A DNA stretch of 64,000 nucleotides, taken from positions 1-64,000 of IMG/VR virus record IMGVR_UViG_3300037010_002253; one strand, written 5' to 3'. Below the pieces are notes generated by a model. It was given only the letters and a program-made list of their open reading frames with translations. It was not told where the DNA came from and did not search any database. Below are positions 21,909 through 29,233 of this stretch, piece by piece. The position numbers were made by a program, and so were the translations under genes. Source of the stretch: a virus. How positions within the stretch are numbered: position 1 is the stretch's first letter; every line of letters begins with the position of its first letter.

Positions 21909-22309
21909 CAGGCCAGCTCCTTCGTGGGAAGGACGATCTGCGCCCACGAGGTCTCCGTCTCGAAGACGGTGACGGATTCAAGGCCCACCTCCGCGTCCGC
22001 ATCCATCGCCAGGAGAAGGCCGCAGACCTTGTCCACGATCCACGCCGCGATGTTCTCGGCGCTGGGGTTCTTCGCCTTGAACTCCGGCAGGTCGTTCAGG
22101 GTCTTGTGGTCGAGGGCGTTCCGCACGGCCTTGAGCACGTTGAAATCGAGGAGGAACCCGGTCTCGTCGAGCTTCTCCCCGTACAGGACGATCTCCGCCT
22201 TGTAGCTGTGCCCATGTAGGTTTCCGCAGGGGTGGTCGTTGGGCAGGCCCTTGAGGACGTGGGCGGCTTCCCACCTGATCGTCTTCCCGATTCTGTAGAG
22301 AGCGTTCAC
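21908..22309 (-). CDS. queD: 6-carboxytetrahydropterin synthase
   Basis: 133 residues. PTPS-fold zinc ligands H17 (EAAHVL), H32 and H34 (CGNLHGHSY), catalytic Cys28, LDFNVLKAVRNALDHKTLND and the terminal ETETSWAQI with the substrate-binding Glu. QueD makes 6-carboxytetrahydropterin from dihydroneopterin triphosphate. It is the first gene of the queD-queE-folE block and is coupled to the lytic-type gene upstream by a 4-nt overlap. Confidence 0.95.
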   Translation of the reverse strand: MNALYRIGKTIRWEAAHVLKGLPNDHPCGNLHGHSYKAEIVLYGEKLDETGFLLDFNVLKAVRNALDHKTLNDLPEFKAKNPSAENIAAWIVDKVCGLLLAMDADAEVGLESVTVFETETSWAQIVLPTKELA

Positions 22310-22899
22310 TTGTCTTGCTCCTGTTCCCCATCCGGGAACGGCAGCTTCTCGATGTTGACGATCTCCCGCACCATGCGGTGAATCGTCCCGTGTTCATCCC
22401 AGAGCACGCCGAAAGAATAGAACCAGCGGTGCTCGGATTCCAGGATGATCTCATTCCCTTCCGCGTCCCGCTGCCCGCCTTCGATGACGCGCACCTTCCA
22501 GCAGGCGGACTCCTTGTCCTTCGTGACCTCTTCGACGAGGAAAACGTGTTCATCCCCACCGCCATCCGAACCACCGCCGACGCGAACCCAATCACCAGGC
22601 TCCGGGAAGTCGTACCGCTCTCGAACCGCGTTGCTCGCTCGCGCGATGGTGGACAGGTTCGCCATCGCGAACCCCATGGTGTAGTAGCGGAGGACAGGGG
22701 ACTGGAGTCCCATGAGCCGCAGGAACCCCGCGATGACGAGGGCGCAGCCGGAGGTCTTCTTGCCGGCGTAGTAGTCACGCATCCTCGGAGGGTCTTCCGG
22801 GGCCATCAGGAGGTCGACGTACCTCTCGCGTTGCTCCGTGACCCCGCAACCGATGAACAGCCGTGCTACCTCGACGATTCTTTCCCTGATGGTCGGCAT
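22306..22899 (-). CDS. Possible CHAP/NlpC-type cysteine peptidase
   Basis: 197 residues starting MPTIRERIVEVARLFIGCGV, the opening helix typical of NlpC/P60 and CHAP proteins. A Cys in GKKTSGCALVIAGFLRLMG begins a helix in the manner of the catalytic Cys, and GGGDEHVFLVEEVTKD supplies a His on the next strand; GDWVRVGG lies between. No cell-wall-binding domain is present. It may be an endolysin or tail-associated lysin. Family membership is suggested by layout, not proven. Confidence 0.55.
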   Translation of the reverse strand: MPTIRERIVEVARLFIGCGVTEQRERYVDLLMAPEDPPRMRDYYAGKKTSGCALVIAGFLRLMGLQSPVLRYYTMGFAMANLSTIARASNAVRERYDFPEPGDWVRVGGGSDGGGDEHVFLVEEVTKDKESACWKVRVIEGGQRDAEGNEIILESEHRWFYSFGVLWDEHGTIHRMVREIVNIEKLPFPDGEQEQDK

Positions 22900-22950
22900 C
22901 TCGCTACCCTTTCCTCACCCCGGCACTCCGGTGGAACAGGAGACACTCTA

Positions 22951-23643
22951 ATGCAAATCGCCTTGCTCAGCACCTCGAAGAAGGTACCGCTCGCGCTTCT
23001 CAGCAAGATCGCTTACGCGACCACCAAGCAGCTCAAGGAGTTCTGCGCGGATTGGGATCTCGCCGCGTCGTCCGTCATCCCCTGGGATGCGTCCGACCGC
23101 GCCTCCGCGCCGCCCACCCGCATCTGGATCGTCGACAGCGCGGCGGACCTACAGAACGCCCTCGGCGCCCACTGGATCGACCCCGACACGGGTCTCCCGA
23201 CCGGCAAGGTCCTGGTGGACGTCATCCTCGCAAACGGGGGCACCCTCACCGATGGGCCCGTCTCCGTCTCCGCGATCGCGTCCCACGAGATCCTCGAGCT
23301 ACGCGCCGACCCTTCCGCGAATATCAACGTCGCGATGCCCGACGGGAGAATGGTCGCCTACGAGTCGGCCGACCCTGTCGAAGACGGGGGGTACCCAGTC
23401 ATCCTGCACGACCGCTCGCTCGTCTGGGTCTCGAACTACGTGCTCCCCGACTGGTTCAACGTGGGAAGCAAGACTCGTCGCTTCGACAAGATGGGGCTGC
23501 TCAAGGCGCCGTTCACAATGACCGACGGCGGCTACATGATCATCGACAACCAACCCGTCTTCGGCTTCGGGGTCCCAGAATGGAAGAAGGAGGCGAAGCT
23601 CACCCCCTTCTCCCGTACCGGACGCCGTCTCGTGACGGCCTAG
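22951..23643 (+). CDS. Only plus-strand gene: HEILE-motif protein, putative metallopeptidase-like
   Basis: 230 residues, ATG 22951 with CAGGAGA 8 nt upstream. MQIALLSTSKKVPLALLSKI opens the protein; the central VSAIASHEILELRADP carries HExxE followed by ADPSANIN, and later VSNYVLPDWFNVGS and FTMTDGGYMIID. The HExxE-DP-N pattern recurs in a poorly studied group of actinobacterial and phage proteins that I regard as metallopeptidase-like. The gene is divergent from the peptidase-like gene and convergent with the next one (CTAG shared stops). Confidence 0.7.
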   Translation: MQIALLSTSKKVPLALLSKIAYATTKQLKEFCADWDLAASSVIPWDASDRASAPPTRIWIVDSAADLQNALGAHWIDPDTGLPTGKVLVDVILANGGTLTDGPVSVSAIASHEILELRADPSANINVAMPDGRMVAYESADPVEDGGYPVILHDRSLVWVSNYVLPDWFNVGSKTRRFDKMGLLKAPFTMTDGGYMIIDNQPVFGFGVPEWKKEAKLTPFSRTGRRLVTA

Positions 23644-23879
23644 AAGAGCGACTCGTTCGCAACCTTGTAGGCGAACTGGGCGACCTGCCCAAGGCGATGC
23701 TGGATGATCGTCAACTCCTCCTGGGCGTCATGCAGGTCCTCGGACAGCTCCAGGTACGCCGCCTGGAGCTGTTTGAGGTCCAGGCCGGCGATCTCCGCCG
23801 CGGCCTTCGCCTTGTTGAACTTGTTGAACTTGATCTCGGGGGCCGTGAAGAACGCCTTCTTGCTTGCCACGTGAATCAC
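23640..23879 (-). CDS. Small helical protein
   Basis: 79 residues from GTG 23879, overlapping the stop of the Cys-rich peptide (GTGA). Basic N-terminus (ASKKAFFTAPEIKFNKFNKA) and a coiled-coil-like C-terminus (LKQLQAAYLELSEDLHDAQE). Its stop codon overlaps the plus-strand gene's stop (CTAG), so the two genes converge without a terminator. Confidence 0.6.
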   Translation of the reverse strand: MIHVASKKAFFTAPEIKFNKFNKAKAAAEIAGLDLKQLQAAYLELSEDLHDAQEELTIIQHRLGQVAQFAYKVANESLF

Positions 23880-23968
23880 TTGCCTTTCTTTGTCTTCTTC
23901 TTCTTCTTCGCTTCGGGCTTGTCACAGCCCTTCTTCCCGCAGTTCGTCTTACCCTTGCAGCAACACAT
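23876..23968 (-). CDS. 30-residue Cys/Lys-rich peptide
   Basis: ATG 23968 with GGAG 8 nt upstream. MCCCKGKTNCGKKGC is followed by a nearly pure Lys tail. Five cysteines in the first 15 residues suggest a metal-binding knuckle; the tail suggests nucleic-acid or membrane contact. Stop overlaps the next start (GTGA), which supports translation. Confidence 0.6.
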   Translation of the reverse strand: MCCCKGKTNCGKKGCDKPEAKKKKKTKKGK

Positions 23969-23980
23969 CGCGTTCTCCAC

Positions 23981-24421
23981 CTAGCCGGCGCTCATCGCGA
24001 TCGAGAGGCATCCGAGGTGGTAGACCCCGGGGCTCACCTTCGCGCCATCCGCCACGGGAACCGCCGACCCGTCCACCGGCAGCCCGCAGATCACGCACGT
24101 CTGTGGGGGAGGGCCCTGCTCCTCCTCGGGGACGTCGAGGGTCGTGACGAGGGCGCTGTCCGCCGCGAGCTGCTCCTGGTTCCTCGCCGCATCGAGGAAA
24201 GCGATCTTGTTCTCCTCTCGTGTCAGATCGTTCGCGATGCTCTGGTAGACCGACGCGAGACCCGCATGACCGTGGGAAAGCATCTTGCTCAGCTTCGCCA
24301 CGAGGGAGAGACGGTCCGTCACCGGACCACAGCAGCCCGGTTCCTTCTCATGAACGTGGAGGAGTGGGGGGGCCGGCTGGGTGTCCGGGGGATGGGGGAT
24401 GGTGCCGTCGAACGTCTTCAT
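23981..24421 (-). CDS. Zinc-finger-like protein
   Basis: 146 residues, ATG 24421. The N-terminus has EPGCCGPVTDR, the middle is helical (KLSKMLSHGHAGLASVYQSI), and the C-terminus has CVICGLPVDG and YHLGCLS, giving a C-x2-C...H-x2-C arrangement like small zinc fingers. Start and stop of neighbours overlap by one base. Function unknown. Confidence 0.6.
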   Translation of the reverse strand: MKTFDGTIPHPPDTQPAPPLLHVHEKEPGCCGPVTDRLSLVAKLSKMLSHGHAGLASVYQSIANDLTREENKIAFLDAARNQEQLAADSALVTTLDVPEEEQGPPPQTCVICGLPVDGSAVPVADGAKVSPGVYHLGCLSIAMSAG

Positions 24422-24684
24422 CAGTTGCTCACCTCCGCGAGGACCGCGCTGGCCGCCCTCGCCTTCTTGTACGCCGTCTCCGCCGCGGCCTGCGCCGCTT
24501 CCTTGGTCGCCCCCTCCCCCTGCATCTGGATGACGCAGAGGTGGCTGCCGTTCTCACGCGTGGAGACGACGAGCCAACCGAACCCGCCATCGTCCGTCGC
24601 CTCGATGAAGCACTCGTCACTCGCTGGGATGCCTTCCATCTCGACGCGCGCGAACTTCTTTTCCTGCCACTCAGGCAAAGCCAT
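24421..24684 (-). CDS. Small hypothetical protein
   Basis: 87 residues starting MALPEWQEKKFARVEMEG. A dsRBD-like or ferredoxin-like alpha/beta outline (GWLVVSTRENGSHLCVIQMQ, then KEAAQAAAETAYKKARAA) is visible. No catalytic motif. Coupled to both neighbours. Confidence 0.55.
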   Translation of the reverse strand: MALPEWQEKKFARVEMEGIPASDECFIEATDDGGFGWLVVSTRENGSHLCVIQMQGEGATKEAAQAAAETAYKKARAASAVLAEVSN

Positions 24685-24693
24685 TCTCTTCTC

Positions 24694-25173
24694 CTAGGTG
24701 ATGGTGCCGGTGATGGTGACCGGGGACGCGGGGGGATCGGTCGGATTCCCCGCCGCCGTGGACTTCTGGAGACCCCCCAACGCCACCTGGACGGTCACCA
24801 GCGCGTTCGCGGTGAAGTAGTCGACCATCGCCGTCGCGAGGATGTTCGCCTCGTCGGCAGCCGCCTTGAGACGCGAGTAGTTCGACTTGTTGGCCGTCCA
24901 CCTCCACCTGTCAGCGGTCTGACCCCCGAGAGGGTGAAGGTGCAGCGGGTCCACCGGGGGGTGCCCCTGATCGTCGTACTCCGCCCAGTCGGGGGGCACC
25001 GTGAGGGGGTCCTTGAGAGGCGGGTCCATCGCCGCCTTCTTCGCGGTGTAGAGGGCCTGCGCGAGACCACCGCCGAGGACCTCCGCGTAGCTGGCGATGA
25101 CGGGGACCGGGGGCGTGGAGTCGTCGTCCTCCATCGCCTTCGTGACCGTGACGCTGCCGGCGAGGAGAGTCAC
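24694..25173 (-). CDS. Hypothetical protein
   Basis: 159 residues starting MTLLAGSVTVTKAMEDDDST, Pro-rich centre (DPPLKDPLTVPPDW) and a C-terminal beta phrase SPVTITGTIT, a typical layout of virion or tail-associated minor proteins. Upstream stop overlaps its start (ATGA-type coupling). Function unknown. Confidence 0.55.
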   Translation of the reverse strand: MTLLAGSVTVTKAMEDDDSTPPVPVIASYAEVLGGGLAQALYTAKKAAMDPPLKDPLTVPPDWAEYDDQGHPPVDPLHLHPLGGQTADRWRWTANKSNYSRLKAAADEANILATAMVDYFTANALVTVQVALGGLQKSTAAGNPTDPPASPVTITGTIT

Positions 25174-25850
25174 GAGGCTTCCTCCGCGCTCGAGCGCGTG
25201 TCGGTGACGGTGTACCCGTCCTTCTGCTCCACCTTCGCGCCCTCGGGGACGCCCGCCGACTGCACGGTGTTCCCCTCGCCGTACCCCTTCTCTAGGCAGA
25301 CGATGGTCCCGTCCGGCCTCGTCCCGACCTCGCCCTTGAAGACCTGACGAAGCTGACGCCCTCCCTTCGTCACGAGCTTGTGTCCGTAGAGGGAGAACGG
25401 GATGAAGTCGAGCTGGCTCTGTGGGGTCCCCGACTGGACCGCCCTTTGCGCCGCCAGCATCAGCTCGGTCGCGACCTCGTCCTTCACGATCTCGAACTTG
25501 TAGCCGCCACCGCCAGGGGCAGCACGCTCCTCCGAGACAGCCAGCGCGAACTTCTGAGAGAGCTGGTCAACGCTCCGCATCCGCTGCCTCGCCTTCTGGG
25601 GGTCCATGTGGTCCGGGTCGAGACCGAAGAACGCCTTGTGGCTCGTCTCCTCACGCTGGCGCGCATACTCCGCGCGGTCGCGCACGGCGCGGTACCGCCC
25701 GGTCGCCATGCCATGCGCGTCCATCAGCGCGACGAACTCCTGGATCTCAGGGTCGGCGGGAATGTACTCGCAGGTGCCATCGGGTCCCTCCACCTCCAGG
25801 TAGAACTTCCCCTCGGCTCCGCGAACGTAGTCCGGTTCCTGCTTCGACAT
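25170..25850 (-). CDS. Hypothetical protein
   Basis: 226 residues, ATG 25850 with GAGGAG upstream. Central helical part (RAVRDRAEYARQREETSHKA, QKARQRMRSVDQLSQKFAL) and a C-terminal strand-rich part. It contains no known motif. The start lies 103 nt inside the resolvase-like gene. Confidence 0.6.
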   Translation of the reverse strand: MSKQEPDYVRGAEGKFYLEVEGPDGTCEYIPADPEIQEFVALMDAHGMATGRYRAVRDRAEYARQREETSHKAFFGLDPDHMDPQKARQRMRSVDQLSQKFALAVSEERAAPGGGGYKFEIVKDEVATELMLAAQRAVQSGTPQSQLDFIPFSLYGHKLVTKGGRQLRQVFKGEVGTRPDGTIVCLEKGYGEGNTVQSAGVPEGAKVEQKDGYTVTDTRSSAEEAS

Positions 25851-26181
25851 CTTTCACTCTCCTCAGTAGTTGCAACAGGTGTTTCCACGATATTACCGCG
25901 AACGGCCGCTTCCGGTCGTCGCGGATGACAGCAAAGGGAATCGTTCCCTTCTTCGCATCCCCCTCCGCTTGGAGGAGTGCAGCCCGGGGGTTGGGCTGCT
26001 TCCCGTGTTTCACCTCGACGTGGTACCCGACGAGGCCAACGACGTCAGGTTCGTCATCGCCACGCCGGGTCTGCCACCCGCGCCGAATGTCATCGGCCAG
26101 CTCGGGGAAGACCTCGCGGATCTCGGTCGCCGTGGCCCGCTCGCCCCTTTTGCCTTTGTTTCTACTCAGCCGGCCGCCCAC
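25747..26181 (-). CDS. Holliday-junction-resolvase-like nuclease
   Basis: 144 residues. SRNKGKRGERATATEIREVF, RRGWQTRRGDDEPDVVGLVG and YHVEVKHGKQPN give the PD-(D/E)xK core E...PDVV...EVK, followed by ALLQAEGDA and PFAVIRDDRKRPFAVISW. This is the usual form of small phage resolvase-type nucleases that cut branched DNA. The last 35 residues overlap the next gene and may be overprinted. A second PD-(D/E)xK gene lies at 28708-28980. Confidence 0.75.
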   Translation of the reverse strand: MGGRLSRNKGKRGERATATEIREVFPELADDIRRGWQTRRGDDEPDVVGLVGYHVEVKHGKQPNPRAALLQAEGDAKKGTIPFAVIRDDRKRPFAVISWKHLLQLLRRVKDVEAGTGLRSRSRGEVLPGGGGTRWHLRVHSRRP

Positions 26182-26182
26182 G

Positions 26183-26491
26183 TCACGACCCTAGGGAGTA
26201 CTTGATGACCTGGAGCTTGAGGACCGTCCGCTCGACCATCTCCTGCGTCTGATTGTCGCGGAAGTGAGTCATGTCGAATGCGGGAAGGAGGAGGTAGATG
26301 AACCCCGCAGGGGCCACCTTCCCGTTCGCGATGGCCGTCGCCTTCACCCCCTGGGAGATCGAGTGGACGCCGATACAGGACAAGTGAACCTTGCTGCCTT
26401 CGTCGTTGTATCGCACGATCGCCGTCGCGAGGTGCTGAACGTCCGTATCCGCCGCTACACGCAGCTCCTTCGTGTCCTCAGAGTTGTCCAT
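26183..26491 (-). CDS. SpoVS-like nucleic-acid-binding protein
   Basis: 102 residues, ATG 26491 with GAGGT upstream. The Alba-like SpoVS fold signature is clear: LRVAADTDVQHLATAIVRY, then LSCIGVHSISQGVKATAIANG, VAPAGFIYLLLPAFDM and MVERTVLKLQVI. In SpoVS the equivalent GAGAxNQAVKAVAIARG segment binds nucleic acid. SpoVS was named for Firmicutes sporulation but occurs in many other phyla. A phage copy may compact DNA, regulate genes or imitate a host regulator. Confidence 0.85.
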   Translation of the reverse strand: MDNSEDTKELRVAADTDVQHLATAIVRYNDEGSKVHLSCIGVHSISQGVKATAIANGKVAPAGFIYLLLPAFDMTHFRDNQTQEMVERTVLKLQVIKYSLGS

Positions 26492-26502
26492 GGTCGTTTA
26501 CC

Positions 26503-27024
26503 TCAGACGTTGCGCTGTCGTTCGAGACCCATCCGCCGCGTCATCTCCCGGCTGATCGCGTCCCGCCCGATGAGGTACCCCTGGAGCGCCGCTTCCGTCA
26601 GAGTGCAGGTACTTTCGCCGACCAGAACATCGAAGCCGATGGTCCGAACACGAGGATCGACCTCGACCTTAGCCTCCTTGTCAGGGTTCGTTCCAGTTTT
26701 CTCCAGCCGAACCTTCGCCCGCGTGATCTTGTCGGCCTTCTTTGTCGCCGCCGCGACAACGCCCAGGATGGCGAGGTGGAGGGTCGCGTACTGGGCCATC
26801 AGCGCGAACTCGCCGTGGATCTTCCCGATGGCGATGTCCGAGAGGGCAGTCAGGTCTCGCGGAAGTTGGGGGTCCAGGGGCTCCCCCTTCTCGTTGAGGG
26901 GACGCCGAGGAGCGCGGAGTTGAAGCGACCTCATTCGCTCCTTCACCGCCGCCTGGGCTGCGTTGACGTCGAAGAGAGGTCCCTGTGCCTCCTCCCGCTT
27001 TGGGAGCCGGAACTTGAACCTCAC
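26503..27024 (-). CDS. Hypothetical protein
   Basis: 173 residues from GTG 27024 (GTGA overlap with the upstream stop). Basic start MRFKFRLPKREEAQGP, helical middle (ALMAQYATLHLAILGVVAAA) and DPRVRTIGFDVLVGESTCTL. No recognised family. Its helices may form a structural or DNA-associated protein. Confidence 0.6.
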   Translation of the reverse strand: MRFKFRLPKREEAQGPLFDVNAAQAAVKERMRSLQLRAPRRPLNEKGEPLDPQLPRDLTALSDIAIGKIHGEFALMAQYATLHLAILGVVAAATKKADKITRAKVRLEKTGTNPDKEAKVEVDPRVRTIGFDVLVGESTCTLTEAALQGYLIGRDAISREMTRRMGLERQRNV

Positions 27025-27404
27025 GGCTTCGCCACGCCGACCGCGACGATGACCTCGGCGCCCTGGTTGTCGGTGAGGGTCTTGAGGAGATCGGCGTAGA
27101 GGGTGGCCGCCTCGTCCTTGGTCTTGACGCGGAAGGGCAGGCTCGCCGCCACGAGGGTCTCCACATCGCCGAAGACGCGCAGCGAGGTCTCGTGCTCTTT
27201 CGCCGCCTGGACGTACTGCTTGGTCGATTGGAGGTCCACCATCATCGCCGCGAACTCGTGAAGCTGGAGTCCGGTGAGGTACTTCCGCTCGCGGCTGTTG
27301 TGGTGGAAGAAGAAGTCGAGCACTTCGAGAAACTCTCCCACGGACAAGCCGCTGAGGGGCTTGCCCATGGGAGAGGTGATGGTCGGCTGCTTGTCGGAAG
27401 ACAT
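27021..27404 (-). CDS. Hypothetical protein
   Basis: 127 residues from ATG 27404 with AAGGAG 6 nt upstream; the longer upstream frame is a shadow. The sequence is helical with FLEVLDFFFHHNSRERKYLTG and VQAAKEHETSLRVFGDVETL, and a C-terminal strand GAEVIVAVGVAKP. Function unknown. Confidence 0.65.
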   Translation of the reverse strand: MSSDKQPTITSPMGKPLSGLSVGEFLEVLDFFFHHNSRERKYLTGLQLHEFAAMMVDLQSTKQYVQAAKEHETSLRVFGDVETLVAASLPFRVKTKDEAATLYADLLKTLTDNQGAEVIVAVGVAKP

Positions 27405-27427
27405 GTCGTTCTCCTTGTCAGTGGTGG

Positions 27428-27766
27428 CTACTTCGTGGTGTTGGTCTGAACCGGGGAGCAGGCGTAGACGACCGACGGTGCCGCAGAGGACCGCGCGCCG
27501 CCATCCGCCGACTGCGGCTTCGTCCGCATGACGACCTCGACGACCTTGGGAACCACGGGGGAGACGGCGTGCTCGATGTCGCAGACGAGGCGCACGTTGG
27601 GGTCGTTCTCGCTCAAGAGAGGGGCGAGAGCGCACGCGGCATCACCGAGACCAGTCGCAGCGGTGACGACCTTCTTGTTCGCTTCCGCAGAACACGAAGC
27701 GAGGATCGCCATCGTCACCATCCCGACCGTGAACGTGGCGGACAACTGGAGTGGCCTTGCATTCAT
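27428..27766 (-). CDS. Predicted lipoprotein
   Basis: 112 residues. A type II signal peptide is visible: polar start, hydrophobic stretch FTVGMVTMAILASC with lipobox LASC and the modified Cys at residue 25. The mature part has two further Cys pairs (ACALAP, LVCDIEH, YACSP). Phage lipoproteins are often superinfection-exclusion proteins or outer spanins; there is no inner-spanin partner overlapping it here. It sits between a nuclease gene and early genes, which favours exclusion. Confidence 0.75.
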   Translation of the reverse strand: MNARPLQLSATFTVGMVTMAILASCSAEANKKVVTAATGLGDAACALAPLLSENDPNVRLVCDIEHAVSPVVPKVVEVVMRTKPQSADGGARSSAAPSVVYACSPVQTNTTK

Positions 27767-27778
27767 ATGGGTTTCCTT

Positions 27779-28711
27779 TCAGACGGGCGCGCCCTTCGCG
27801 CGACAGTAGACAACGTACCGGCAGAAGCTGGTGTCGCAGGTGTCCTGATCGTACGCCGGGAGCTTGTTCTGGTCGACGTACTGCTGGAGGTGGATGACGC
27901 GCCGGTTGACAGCGTTCTCCATCTCGCCCGCAACCTCGACCGGGTACTCGGCGAGCTTCTGGTTGTTCTTGTTCCAGTAGACGATCGTGACCCAGCCGAG
28001 CTTGTGTAGGAGTCCGTACACGCACGCCTGGAAGGCGTGCTTCTGGAAGGTCCGCAACCCGCGAAGCCGGTTCTCCGCCGCCGAGTTGGACTTGTGCGGG
28101 CCGTCGACTCGGTTGCCACGACTCGAGATCCAGAACCCATCGGGCGCCTTCTCGATGGTGTCGTCGAGCGTGTTGATCTCATTCATCGGAGGAAGCGGAC
28201 GCTCTGTGATGTTGCGGAAGCCGTCGTCGTTGATGGTTTTCAACTCGAGGCCCCACCTGTACCCGTCGCCCCTGCGGATGAGGACGCCATCGCATGACCC
28301 GCGGATGAGGCCCCCGCCGGGGACCTCGTGGTGGACCCTCGACTCCGGCGCGAAGTAGATCCCCGGGTGGTCCGCGAGGTAGTTCTGCACGACCTTGTGG
28401 ATCGCCGTCCCCTCGTCGAGGATGCGCTGCAACTGGTTCCCGATGTCTGGGAGGTTGGCGGGCGCATCGCACGCATGGAAAACGTTCGCCCTGTCACACC
28501 CGAAGAGGCCCGACGGTCGGAAGAACTTGTGCCGAACCTTCGCGCTGTCGAGGACCTGCTCGATGAGTCCGATGATGGAAGGAGGCGAAGGGATCTTCTT
28601 CTCCTCGCGGGGCGCTTCGCTCTCGTCCGGGGTCGCGGAGGGTGGCCGCGGCGCCTCGGTCCCCGCCATCTTAGCCGCCTTCGCGCGCTGCAACTTGTCG
28701 GTCAAACTCAT
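27779..28711 (-). CDS. Cas4/RecB-like PD-(D/E)xK nuclease with Fe-S cysteines
   Basis: 310 residues from ATG 28711 with AAGGA upstream. A Cys in FGCDRANVFHAC (about 72), a His in GTAIHKVVQNYL, then GSCDGVLI and GLELKTIND (the D...ExK nuclease core), KHAFQACVYGLLHKLGW (QxxxY helix) and a C-terminal CDTSFCRYVVYC, giving the four-Cys Fe-S arrangement of Cas4/AddB-type nucleases. It probably trims DNA ends in recombination. It lies directly downstream of the small resolvase and RecA. Confidence 0.85.
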   Translation of the reverse strand: MSLTDKLQRAKAAKMAGTEAPRPPSATPDESEAPREEKKIPSPPSIIGLIEQVLDSAKVRHKFFRPSGLFGCDRANVFHACDAPANLPDIGNQLQRILDEGTAIHKVVQNYLADHPGIYFAPESRVHHEVPGGGLIRGSCDGVLIRRGDGYRWGLELKTINDDGFRNITERPLPPMNEINTLDDTIEKAPDGFWISSRGNRVDGPHKSNSAAENRLRGLRTFQKHAFQACVYGLLHKLGWVTIVYWNKNNQKLAEYPVEVAGEMENAVNRRVIHLQQYVDQNKLPAYDQDTCDTSFCRYVVYCRAKGAPV

Positions 28712-28980
28712 GTTGGTTCCTTGTCTGCGTGCGTCAACTGGAGGAAGAGATACCAAGGTATTACTGCCATGTCCATCTTCCCTATCTGGACATGCATCAC
28801 GGGTTCCCTACCCTCCGCCATCGCCTCGAACATGATCTTCGTCAGCTCGTCCGCCTTGAGGTGGTAGGACTTGGCGTCGGTCCGCTTCGCTTCGACGAGG
28901 TACTCGGGCGTCTTCCCATCCCCCTTCGCGTTCCAGCGGTTACCGCTACCTGGGGTCACCTTGCCGCCGAGGTCCCGCAT
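28708..28980 (-). CDS. Small PD-(D/E)xK resolvase-like protein
   Basis: 90 residues from ATG 28980 with AGGAAG upstream. GKVTPGSGNRWNAKGDG and LVEAKRTDAKSYHLKADEL give the D...ExK nuclease pattern of archaeal-type Hjc resolvases; the Ser in SGNRW is at the usual place. The sequence is short but complete. Its stop overlaps the Cas4-like start, so the two nucleases are made together. Confidence 0.75.
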   Translation of the reverse strand: MRDLGGKVTPGSGNRWNAKGDGKTPEYLVEAKRTDAKSYHLKADELTKIMFEAMAEGREPVMHVQIGKMDMAVIPWYLFLQLTHADKEPT

Positions 28981-29023
28981 CGCAGACACTTCCTGCGCGC
29001 GGGACCTTGTCAGGCGAGGCGAC

Positions 29024-29233
29024 TTATTTGGTCGCCGGAGGAGGGGCATTGAACGACTCGGGTGCGAGTTCGAGCTCGAGTGTGTTGATCATGGGGTACT
29101 CGGTGTGTGCTCTCGCCCTCGCCTCGAACCACGTCCGAGCGTAAATGTACGTCAAGTACGCGCGCTTCCCGGGCCGGTTGTCGTAGATGCACCACCGAAC
29201 GGGTTCAGAGGGCGGAGAAGAAAGCTCTTTCAT
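29024..29233 (-). CDS. Small hypothetical protein
   Basis: 69 residues, start ATG 29233 adjacent to the recA stop codon, with GGAGAGG just upstream in the recA end. Beta-rich (RWCIYDNRPGKRAYLTYIYA) then a helix FEARARAHTEYP. Probably co-translated with RecA. Function unknown. Confidence 0.6.
   Translation of the reverse strand: MKELSSPPSEPVRWCIYDNRPGKRAYLTYIYARTWFEARARAHTEYPMINTLELELAPESFNAPPPATK

Noticed and set aside
27779-28711. Cas4-like gene as evidence of a CRISPR system
   Set aside because: No Cas1, Cas2 or array nearby; phage Cas4-like nucleases normally serve recombination.
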